The notes under the pieces: generated by a model
Databases searched by the model: none
Told to the model about the DNA's origin: nothing
What the model saw: the letters and a program-made list of their open reading frames with translations, nothing else
Source: Planctomycetota bacterium
GTDB taxonomy: Bacteria > Planctomycetota > Phycisphaerae > Tepidisphaerales > Tepidisphaeraceae
Reading direction: 5' to 3'
Length of the DNA: 5,564 bases
Assembly: GCA_029777755.1 (NCBI GenBank)
Contig: JAKORQ010000139.1
Span: 1 to 5,564 of the forward strand
Made by a program: the position numbers and the translations under genes
Part shown: positions 1 to 5,224 of the stretch, in pieces
Layout of the letters: every line of letters begins with the position of its first letter
Numbering within the stretch: position 1 is the first letter of the stretch

Positions 1-86
1 AAGCTCATGATCTGGCTGAGGTTGTGAACGCGAGCCGTCCGTCATGCCCTCATAGAGTCTAGCAACTGCTATCCATGCGGTAAACG
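1..86. other. Left edge, no supportable gene; possible upstream region of the oxygenase gene
   Basis: This stretch precedes the first gene. On the plus strand all three frames meet a stop early: frame 1 could be the last eight codons of an upstream gene, ending at the TGA at 25-27, but nothing in them is recognisable. On the minus strand an ATG at 42-44 opens a 15-codon frame that leaves the window, without a well-spaced ribosome binding site. A weak -10-like TAGAGT lies at 53-58, a reasonable distance ahead of the oxygenase gene. None of these is strong enough to call as a gene or promoter. Confidence 0.3.
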
Positions 87-971
87 ATGCACAAAAGTTG
101 CTTGTCGACGAACCGCAAGGACGTGGCATACGGTAATGGCATGACCGGATCACACATCTCTGCGGAACAGGACTACGAATTCGATCTCCTCGGCTACCGC
201 GTACTTAAGGGAGCACTTCCCCCGGAAAAGGTGCGCGCCATCAACCAATGGGTGGATGAGCATCCCGCCGGCGACGTGGGAAGCTGGATCGGCGACGTCG
301 AGGTGCACACCTTCCAGGGCGCCGACGGCGTGAATTACCAGAATATCATCGAGGGCGGGTCGATCTTCGAAGAACTGATCGACTACCCCGCCTGGATCGA
401 CCTGGTTCGCCGATACATCTGTAACGACTACAGCTTCCTCTCGCTCAACGAGGCTTTCCTCAACCTCCGTCCGCCGGGCGGGTACATCAGCATCCACTCC
501 GGCGGACACGTCGCCGCCGCCCCCATGCTCACGCGCCATCACACCGGCGTATGGATGGTGGGGCAGATCAACATCCTCATGGCGCTCACCGACATCGGGC
601 CGGGAGATGGCGCCACCGTCATAGTGCCCGGGAGCCACAAGAGCCACATGCTGCACCCGGCCTACCTGGACTCCAAACACACCACCTACCGCGACGACCG
701 GGCGGCCGGCGGCGAGTTCCTCACCCAGGAGGTGCACCTGAAGGCCGGCGATGCCCTCATGTTCACCGACGGTATCTGCCACGGGGCAGCCGCGCGAACC
801 AACCCGGGCTATCGCCGGGTGCTGATCTATCGCTACTCGCCCCACTGTATCCAGCCGCGCTTCAACTACATCCCCTCGGAGGAACTGCTGGCACGCCTCA
901 CGCCGGAAAGGCGCAAGATCGTCCAGCCGGTACCACCAAGGATGCGCCCCGGCCGCGTGCTGAAGGCATAA
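87..971 (+). CDS. Phytanoyl-CoA dioxygenase (PhyH) family protein, Fe(II)/2-oxoglutarate oxygenase fold
   Basis: The 294-aa product has the layout of PhyH-type non-haem iron, 2-oxoglutarate-dependent oxygenases, cytoplasmic enzymes that hydroxylate (or rarely halogenate) small molecules. An N-terminal helix region with FDLLGYRVLKGAL (residues 32-44) matches the usual family start. The double-stranded beta-helix core carries LRPPGGYISIHSGG (127-140), LTDIGPGDGATVIVPGSHKS (167-186) and the distal motif ICHGAAARTNPGYRR (230-244), where His232 is the expected iron ligand and Arg243 or Arg244 the expected 2-oxoglutarate anchor. The proximal motif is His137-Ser-Gly139 rather than the canonical His-x-Asp, so one iron ligand seems replaced by glycine. 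From memory, a His-Gly-Gly-Gly version is common in planctomycete members. There is no signal peptide. The start at 87 is the outermost one; ATG at 141 (Met19) starts just before the conserved domain and is equally or more likely, since neither has a clear Shine-Dalgarno sequence. Substrate unknown. Confidence 0.85.
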   Translation: MHKSCLSTNRKDVAYGNGMTGSHISAEQDYEFDLLGYRVLKGALPPEKVRAINQWVDEHPAGDVGSWIGDVEVHTFQGADGVNYQNIIEGGSIFEELIDYPAWIDLVRRYICNDYSFLSLNEAFLNLRPPGGYISIHSGGHVAAAPMLTRHHTGVWMVGQINILMALTDIGPGDGATVIVPGSHKSHMLHPAYLDSKHTTYRDDRAAGGEFLTQEVHLKAGDALMFTDGICHGAAARTNPGYRRVLIYRYSPHCIQPRFNYIPSEELLARLTPERRKIVQPVPPRMRPGRVLKA

Positions 972-1033
972 AAGCGATCACGCCAGACTTGCGATACTCC
1001 CAAGCCAACACGAACACAATAAAAAGGAAGGAC

Positions 1034-1063
1034 AGCAGCGGTCAATCGCCGCTGCTTTCTTTA
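1034..1063. terminator. Rho-independent terminator, probably bidirectional
   Basis: A perfect 8-bp stem, AGCAGCGG (1034-1041) against CCGCTGCT (1049-1056), closes a 7-nt loop and is followed by the T-rich run TTCTTTATT. It lies 62 bp after the oxygenase stop codon. Read on the minus strand, the same stem is followed after a few bases by CCTTCCTTTTTATT, so it can also end transcripts of the convergent glycoside hydrolase gene. Confidence 0.75.
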
Positions 1064-1071
1064 TTCAAAGT

Positions 1072-1095
1072 AGAGCGTCCCGACGGAACCGCTCT
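1072..1095. terminator. Second hairpin in the convergent junction, possible back-up terminator
   Basis: AGAGCG (1072-1077) pairs with CGCTCT (1090-1095), and TCC (1078-1080) pairs with GGA (1085-1087) across a 2-nt bulge, around the tetraloop CGAC. A short TCTTTA follows on the plus strand and ACTTTG on the minus strand. The T tracts are poor, so this is less sure than the hairpin just upstream. Confidence 0.4.
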
Positions 1096-1103
1096 TCTTT
1101 ACC

Positions 1104-1130
1104 CTTCGTCGCTCAGTCGCTTCGTCGCTC
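1104..1130. repeat. 11-bp tandem-like direct repeat, 16-bp period
   Basis: The 11-mer CTTCGTCGCTC occurs at 1104-1114 and again at 1120-1130, separated by AGTCG. It lies in the short pyrimidine-rich stretch between the terminator hairpins and the 3' end of the glycoside hydrolase gene. A further CCTTCGTGCCTTCC at about 1138-1151 continues the theme imperfectly. No function is evident; it may be a degenerate copy of a dispersed intergenic repeat. Confidence 0.5.
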
Positions 1131-1154
1131 CTCTATGCCTTCGTGCCTTCCCCC

Positions 1155-3446
1155 TCACCTCACCATCAGCCCGATCCTGTCCAGGTAAACCGATCCATTC
1201 ACCGGCCGGTCTGTCTCCAGGATGAACCAGACATTTCGCGCCTGCGGCATCGCCTCGATATGCTTCGCATCGGTCACCATCACCTCCTTGCGCACCCAGT
1301 TCGTCTTCATCGCCTCCTCGAACCGGAAGCGCGCGATCGGCATCCACCAGTTCGACTCCGACTGCATCAGCACCAGCACTCCCGCGTCCTCATCCTCGCA
1401 GCGAAAGTCCGGCGATACTCTCACGTCCGCGAACACGCCGCGTATGCCGGACCGGTCAATCTGGATGCCATCGGGGAAATGCAGACGCAGCAGCAGGTTC
1501 TGCTTGGTCTTGAGGGCATCCTTCAGGTCAATGTGAACCACCGGCTCGTTTGGCCGGACGTTCATCTCCCTGGCGATGGGGAAATCGCTCTCGTACTTGT
1601 GCTCCCTGTCGAGCACCGGTTCCTCAGCGTCCCAGATCACCACTGGTCGGGGGATGGATGGCTTCACCGTGATGCTGCCAGCCACCACCAGTTCCCCCGC
1701 GCGGGCGGTAATCTTCATCTTGCCCGGCTCGCGGGCCAGGGCGTAGGTTCTCCCGGCCGACTCGGCCAGCCGCACCATCGTGCTGCTCAGTTCGCCACCG
1801 TCGGCCGAAACCTCGGCCGACACAACCGCCCCTGCGATCGGCCGATCCTGCTGCATCGCCCGCACCCAGATCTCCGCCTTCTCGCCGGCGTACACCGACT
1901 CGGGCATCACCAGCATCAGCCGATCGGCATGCGCCGGCCTGACCGAGGCCGTCACGTTCAGCGGCTCAACCGGGTAGCGCACAAAGTTCAGCGAGAACGG
2001 CGCCACCGGGATCTCTCCCTCCAGCACCTGCCTGCGCGGTTGAGTCGACGTGTCCGGCCGATGTGTGAACGGATTCCAGAAGTACTGCTCGAAGGTGAGG
2101 CTGTACACCTCAGCCGGGCGCTGCGCAATCCCCTCGATCCGCGGCGCGATCACCGTTTCCACGTCGCGCGAGCTGTTCACCAGCATCAGGCAGACCTCAT
2201 CCCCTTCGCGCGTGGCAAGATACTCCACCGGCGCGCCCTCAATCTTCCCTGACGCCAGGACCTCTCGCCTGGTGAAGTTGTTCCATCCCCACATGGCCCA
2301 GTACTGCGCCTTGGGCATGGCCTGGCCATTGGAGTCCCAGATCAGCGCGTGGCCGCCCGGCTCGGTCTTGCCCTGCGTAAAGGCATCCCACTGCGTTGAG
2401 AGCCGCACACCATTTATCGCCATCTCGCGCAGGAACAGCGCCGTCCAGAGCGCCGCATCCAGCTCGCAGGCCACCCGCGTAGCCGGCAGGTTCCACTCGG
2501 TATAGAGGATCTCGATCTCATCGCGACGGGCCGGCTGATACTTCTCAATCCAACCCCTCACACGCTGCACATGCTCGCTCACCACCTGCACGCGGGCGAA
2601 CTGCTGCTCATCGGTAAACGTCTGGTTGCCGGGGTAACTGTGGATGGAGATGAAATCGACCAGCTCGCCGCAGTCACGCAGGATCGCTTCGGCGAAGCTG
2701 TTGCTCTCCTCCACCCCCGACGCCGGCCCGCCGACCCTTATCGCGGGATCCACCTGCTTCATCGCCCGGGCAAACTCGATGAAGCGCTGAGCGTACATCT
2801 GGGGCGTCAGCTCGCTGCCATCGGCAAGGAAATGCCCTGCCTCCCAGCCGCCATCCAGCTCGTTGCCGATCTCCCAGTAGCGAATGTTGTAGCTGTTGGT
2901 CCTGTTGGCGAACTTCACCCACTCGGCCGCGTCGATCGGCCGGCCGGTCCCGGCGTTCACGCATACCAGTTGCTGCGCCCCCACATGGCGCGCAAAGTCA
3001 TGCAACGCCAGCACATCCACATTGCCATGCCACTGACCGGCGCGGATACGGTGCGGCGGTTTATCCTCAACCGTGATCGTCGGAGCGTACGCGCTGTAGT
3101 CGATCTGCGGGTAGCCGTCCTTCCATCGCGAATGATCAACCAGGCCGGTTTGCGGATCGCGCACGCCGTGGCCATTCCAGAAGGTGGTGTCCGACCACGA
3201 CCCCCCGGGCAGGCGGATCACCCCGAATCGGCCATCCTGGAAAAGCCGCCTCACCTGTTCGGACCTGTATGTCTCCTGCCCCACCCACAGCGCGATATTT
3301 GTCCCACCCAGGTCGCGCGGCTGGATGGTTCGCTGCACTTTCGTGGCATCAATCACCAGGGGAATCGCCTCGGCCGAGAGGCCCTCGCCAGCGGCCGCAA
3401 TGAACATGGCAAGAACGCACCAGGATCTTCGCCAGGTGTTTGTCAC
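1155..3446 (-). CDS. Secreted clan GH-A glycoside hydrolase (alpha-L-arabinofuranosidase-like, GH51/GH39 type) with C-terminal beta domains
   Basis: From the GTG at 3446 the product has 763 residues. A Sec signal peptide is visible: two arginines, then the hydrophobic CVLAMFIAAAGEG and a likely cleavage after AEA (about residue 27). A TIM barrel follows (about 30-400). It contains LVCVNAGTG, YWEIGNELDGG with the likely acid/base Glu196 after Asn195, ISIHSYPGN, and ILYTEWNLPA with the likely nucleophile Glu317. These are the two catalytic glutamates of clan GH-A retaining enzymes; the segment around the first looks most like GH51 arabinofuranosidases. A beta-sandwich typical of such enzymes (about 405-495) is followed by an Ig-like domain (about 505-595) and a C-terminal beta-rich domain (about 600-763) that may bind carbohydrate. 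It is thus probably exported and cleaves side chains or glycosides of a plant or algal polysaccharide, but the substrate cannot be read from the sequence. A TTG start at 3497 is open but rejected: it would precede the ribosome binding site and spoil the signal peptide. Confidence 0.85.
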   Translation of the reverse strand: MTNTWRRSWCVLAMFIAAAGEGLSAEAIPLVIDATKVQRTIQPRDLGGTNIALWVGQETYRSEQVRRLFQDGRFGVIRLPGGSWSDTTFWNGHGVRDPQTGLVDHSRWKDGYPQIDYSAYAPTITVEDKPPHRIRAGQWHGNVDVLALHDFARHVGAQQLVCVNAGTGRPIDAAEWVKFANRTNSYNIRYWEIGNELDGGWEAGHFLADGSELTPQMYAQRFIEFARAMKQVDPAIRVGGPASGVEESNSFAEAILRDCGELVDFISIHSYPGNQTFTDEQQFARVQVVSEHVQRVRGWIEKYQPARRDEIEILYTEWNLPATRVACELDAALWTALFLREMAINGVRLSTQWDAFTQGKTEPGGHALIWDSNGQAMPKAQYWAMWGWNNFTRREVLASGKIEGAPVEYLATREGDEVCLMLVNSSRDVETVIAPRIEGIAQRPAEVYSLTFEQYFWNPFTHRPDTSTQPRRQVLEGEIPVAPFSLNFVRYPVEPLNVTASVRPAHADRLMLVMPESVYAGEKAEIWVRAMQQDRPIAGAVVSAEVSADGGELSSTMVRLAESAGRTYALAREPGKMKITARAGELVVAGSITVKPSIPRPVVIWDAEEPVLDREHKYESDFPIAREMNVRPNEPVVHIDLKDALKTKQNLLLRLHFPDGIQIDRSGIRGVFADVRVSPDFRCEDEDAGVLVLMQSESNWWMPIARFRFEEAMKTNWVRKEVMVTDAKHIEAMPQARNVWFILETDRPVNGSVYLDRIGLMVR

Positions 3447-3470
3447 AACTCTCTCCTTTGGTGGTATACT
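3440..3470 (+). promoter_or_regulatory. Candidate sigma70-type promoter for the aldo/keto-reductase-like gene
   Basis: TATACT at 3465-3470 matches five of six -10 consensus bases, and TTGTCA at 3440-3445 matches five of six -35 bases, although the 19-bp spacer is a little long. The predicted transcript start would be about 25 bases before the ATG at 3503. A GGAG ribosome binding site lies at 3491-3494, eight bases from that ATG. The -35 overlaps the first codons of the divergent hydrolase gene. The minus-strand promoter for the hydrolase is not obvious: TTGACT (complement of 3480-3485) has no well-spaced -10 partner. Confidence 0.4.
3451..3458 (-). promoter_or_regulatory. Shine-Dalgarno site that fixes the GTG start of the glycoside hydrolase
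   Basis: On the minus strand AAGGAGAG stands just upstream of the GTG at 3446-3444, with the AGGAG core six bases from the codon. This is close to ideal spacing, and it puts the signal peptide at the exact N-terminus. It therefore decides against the longer TTG-started frame. Confidence 0.8.
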
Positions 3471-3502
3471 AACGTCGCAAGTCAAACACTGGAGCAAATC
3501 AC

Positions 3503-4375
3503 ATGAACAAGTTCCCCCGGACGACCGTCGGCGGCCTTTCCGTCTCTCGCATGATCATTGGAACCAACTGGTTCATGGGCTGGAGCCACACCACCGCCGC
3601 CAAGGACGCCTACATCAAGGAAAATATCCGCAAACGCGACGTGATGGCCGACATCATCGAGGTCTTCCTCCGTGCCGGCGTCGACACCATCATGGGCCAG
3701 ATCCAGATGCCCCCAATGAAGGAGGCCATCGAGGAGGCCGAGCAGCGCACCGGCGTGAAGGCGATCATCGTCTCCACCCCCGGCTTCACCGTTAACGCCC
3801 AGACGCCCGAGACTGGCTTCGACATGGGCGAGGTCAACCGCATCCTTGAGGAACAGGCCCGCCTCGGCTGTGCCATCTGCATGCCGCACCAGTGCACCAC
3901 TGATGCCATGCTCGACCGCTGCTCGCGCACGCTGCGCAAAATGGACCAGATCTCGGCGGCCATACGCGCCCATGGCATGATCCCAGGCCTCTCCACCCAC
4001 ATGCCCGAGACGGTCGCCTACGTCGACGACACCGGCCTGGACGTGGAAACCTATATCCAGATTTACAACTCCATGGGCTTCCTCATGCAGGTGGAGGTCG
4101 ACTGGGTGCAGCGAATCATCAGCCAGGCCCGCAAACCGGTGATGACCATCAAGCCACTGGCGGCCGGCCAACTCCGCCCGCTCCAGGGCCTGACCTTCGT
4201 TTGGAACACCATCCGCCCGCAGGACATGGTCACCATCGGCGTGATGTCCCCCAAGGAAGCGCATGAGGTAATCGAGATGAGCCTGGCCATCCTGGACCGC
4301 CGGGAAATCCGCGTAGACCTCCAGGAAACCCGCTCCAAGGCATCAGTTAAGCGGGCTGCCCCCGCCACCGTGTAG
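3503..4375 (+). CDS. Aldo/keto-reductase-like TIM-barrel protein lacking the usual catalytic tetrad, function unknown
   Basis: The 290-aa, apparently cytoplasmic protein opens with GGLSVSRMIIGTNWFMG (10-26) and ends with VMTIKPLAAGQLRPLQG (213-229) plus MVTIGVMSPKEAHEVIE (242-258). These match the first strand and the last strands and nucleotide-binding end of aldo/keto reductases. The middle is different. Where active members have the Asp and Tyr of the catalytic tetrad there is LRAGVDTIMGQIQMP (56-70), with no Asp-x4-Tyr pair, and no clear lysine or histidine partners appear. Distinctive segments are CAICMPHQCTTDAM (123-136), PGLSTHMPET (161-170) and MGFLMQVEVDW (191-201), which I recall only from uncharacterised proteins, mainly of planctomycete-like bacteria. 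It may be a non-redox TIM barrel, such as an isomerase or lyase, or use other residues. ATG with GGAG eight bases upstream supports the start. It is divergent from the secreted glycoside hydrolase by 56 bp, which suggests shared control and perhaps a role in the released sugar's metabolism. Confidence 0.75.
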   Translation: MNKFPRTTVGGLSVSRMIIGTNWFMGWSHTTAAKDAYIKENIRKRDVMADIIEVFLRAGVDTIMGQIQMPPMKEAIEEAEQRTGVKAIIVSTPGFTVNAQTPETGFDMGEVNRILEEQARLGCAICMPHQCTTDAMLDRCSRTLRKMDQISAAIRAHGMIPGLSTHMPETVAYVDDTGLDVETYIQIYNSMGFLMQVEVDWVQRIISQARKPVMTIKPLAAGQLRPLQGLTFVWNTIRPQDMVTIGVMSPKEAHEVIEMSLAILDRREIRVDLQETRSKASVKRAAPATV

Positions 4376-4407
4376 CGAAATCGCCGCTGGAACCACAGGC
4401 TTTCTGT

Positions 4408-4440
4408 GGAACTACGGATGCACACGGAAGCACACAGATC
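4408..4440 (+). repeat. Left copy of a 33-nt decamer-periodic inverted repeat
   Basis: This 33-nt copy starts GGAACTACGGATGCACACGG and ends CACACAGATC, with a roughly 10-nt internal period (CGGATGCACA, CGGAAGCACA, CAGATC). It matches the reverse complement of 4582-4614 at 23 of 33 positions without gaps, and most differences are transitions. A partial extra unit, GGAACCACAG, stands at 4389-4398 just before it, and CCACAG (4393-4398) also pairs with CTGTGG (4404-4409). Motifs of the CACAGAT/CACGGAT kind are, from memory, common dispersed intergenic repeats in several bacterial phyla including planctomycetes. Confidence 0.65.
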
Positions 4441-4465
4441 TTTGGTTCTTACTTACAGATGATAA

Positions 4466-4501
4466 AAGAGCGTGAACCATCCAACGACGGTTCACGCTCT
4501 T
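4466..4501. terminator. Strong bidirectional terminator hairpin between convergent genes
   Basis: A perfect 13-bp stem pairs AAGAGCGTGAACC (4466-4478) with GGTTCACGCTCTT (4489-4501) around a 10-nt loop. On the minus strand it is followed by TTATCATC, giving a TTTTAT run that suits the VOC gene at 4643. On the plus strand only TCTTCTCC follows, so termination of the reductase-like gene is less textbook but the stem is strong. It sits between the two inverted copies of the 33-nt repeat. Confidence 0.75.
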
Positions 4502-4581
4502 CTCCATGCTCTCCATGCGACCTATTCCATGGACGCGCGCTTGCGCTCCATCAGGGCAAGCTACAACCACAAACAGACATC

Positions 4582-4614
4582 GATCCGTGCGAATCTGTGT
4601 TGATCTGCGGTTCC
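4582..4614 (-). repeat. Right copy of the 33-nt decamer-periodic inverted repeat
   Basis: This copy reads GATCCGTGCG, AATCTGTGTT, GATCTGCGGTTCC, again with a 10-nt period. It is the inverted partner of 4408-4440 at 23 of 33 positions. The two copies stand about 140 bp apart, with the 13-bp terminator hairpin between them. The ATCTGTG-type decamers resemble a dispersed intergenic repeat family. No coding gene overlaps it; the only open frames here are short and unconvincing. Confidence 0.65.
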
Positions 4615-4642
4615 TTCTTATTTTGGATGGAGGCGGTTCAAC

Positions 4643-5044
4643 TCACCCTTGCACGATGATCATCCAGTTTACGCCGAAGCGGTCGTTCAGCGAGCCAAAG
4701 CAAGGCGAGAAGAACGTCTTCGCCAGTGGCATTTCCACTTTGCCGCCCTCAGCCAGCACGTCGAAGATGCGGTGGGCATCCTGCTCACTGTCGGCCGTCA
4801 GGCACAGTGAAATCCCCTTAAAGCCCGGGTCGTTCTTGCCGCAGCCATCGGTGAAATAGATCAGCGTCTCGCCAATCGTCATCTCACCGTGCATGACCTT
4901 GTCCTCCAGCCCTGGCGGAAGATCGGCCGGGCTGGGATGTTCCTTACCCCGTACCACGCTGCCAAGCTTCGCGCCCACCCTCTGGTACAGCTCGATCGCT
5001 TCATCGGCCCGGCCGTCGAAATCAATGTATGCCTGCACGCGCAT
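4643..5044 (-). CDS. VOC superfamily protein, PhnB-like (glyoxalase/bleomycin-resistance fold)
   Basis: The 133-aa product is full length for the PhnB-like branch of the vicinal oxygen chelate superfamily. It starts MRVQAYIDFDGRADEAIELY, the family's first beta strand and helix. It continues with KVMHGEMTIGETLIYFTD (49-66), DAHRIFDVLAEGGKVEMPL (89-107), and ends with the very characteristic FGSLNDRFGVNWMI (116-129). His52 and Glu54 are candidates for the metal-facing positions. Family members are cytoplasmic dimers, mostly of unproven activity; the name PhnB refers to a gene neighbour of phosphonate genes, not to a known reaction, so I give no symbol. The ATG at 5044 is preceded on the minus strand by GGAAGGAG (5053-5060), eight bases away, which supports the start. 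It ends towards the bidirectional hairpin at 4466-4501 and is divergent from the MFS gene. Confidence 0.9.
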   Translation of the reverse strand: MRVQAYIDFDGRADEAIELYQRVGAKLGSVVRGKEHPSPADLPPGLEDKVMHGEMTIGETLIYFTDGCGKNDPGFKGISLCLTADSEQDAHRIFDVLAEGGKVEMPLAKTFFSPCFGSLNDRFGVNWMIIVQG

Positions 5045-5082
5045 CTGGGTTGCTCCTTCCCTTGTTTAGTTGCCTGAATGAC

Positions 5083-5109
5083 ATACTAGACCTGCCGCGC
5101 GGATGTCAT
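5083..5109 (-). promoter_or_regulatory. Weak candidate promoter for the VOC gene
   Basis: On the minus strand ATGACA (complement of 5104-5109, five of six -35 bases) and TAGTAT (complement of 5083-5088, four of six -10 bases) are separated by 15 bp, which is shorter than usual. The inferred transcript would start about 30 bases before the ATG and include its good ribosome binding site. Position is plausible, the match is modest. Confidence 0.3.
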
Positions 5110-5210
5110 CGCTGGATTTTTCTCATGTTCAAAACCCACCAGCGCAAGAGGCAAACATTATCTGGATCACTAAATCCCATTAGTCGCGTGTGAATGCAGA
5201 CGAGCCAAGC

Positions 5211-5216
5211 TAGAAT
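5211..5216 (+). promoter_or_regulatory. Candidate -10 element immediately before the MFS gene
   Basis: TAGAAT matches five of six bases of the -10 consensus and ends only eight bases before the ATG at 5225. Transcription would then start at or within a couple of bases of the start codon, giving a leaderless or nearly leaderless message. This agrees with the lack of any Shine-Dalgarno sequence there. No good -35 is seen at the expected distance. Confidence 0.35.
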
Positions 5217-5224
5217 CTGCCGCA

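Noticed and set aside
150..845. Minus-strand open frame of 231 codons opposite the PhyH-like gene
   Set aside because: Low-complexity Val/Gly/Asp/His-rich product typical of the reverse complement of GC-rich coding sequence; the plus strand carries the family motifs.
1143..2252. Long plus-strand open frame of 369 codons opposite the glycoside hydrolase
   Set aside because: It is antisense to a gene with signal peptide, catalytic motifs and ribosome binding site. Its product is His/Arg/Pro-rich with no domain, as expected for a shadow frame in GC-rich DNA.
3447..3497. N-terminal extension of the hydrolase to a TTG codon at 3497
   Set aside because: The added 17 residues would be translated across the ribosome binding site AAGGAGAG and would displace the signal peptide from the N-terminus; GTG at 3446 is better.
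2571..3506. Plus-strand open frame of 311 codons opposite the 5' half of the hydrolase gene
   Set aside because: Same antisense shadow pattern; no ribosome binding site or recognisable motif, and it would overlap the start of the reductase-like gene.
3482..4264. Minus-strand open frame of 260 codons opposite the reductase-like gene
   Set aside because: Product is His/Gly/Asp-rich without motifs, and the plus frame has conserved aldo/keto-reductase-like ends and a ribosome binding site.
4539..4561. 6-bp inverted repeat GCTTGC/GCAAGC as a further terminator
   Set aside because: Short stem with an 11-nt loop and no T tract; weaker than the neighbouring 13-bp hairpin and expected by chance in GC-rich sequence.
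4389..4614. CRISPR array or insertion-sequence ends
   Set aside because: The repeats are only two, inverted, imperfect and of 10-nt period, with no spacers, transposase or target-site duplication visible.
4459..4859. Short plus-strand frames of 66 and 117 codons across the terminator, repeat and VOC 3' end
   Set aside because: They run through a hairpin and repeat and then antisense to the VOC gene, with no ribosome binding site and no similarity that I recognise.
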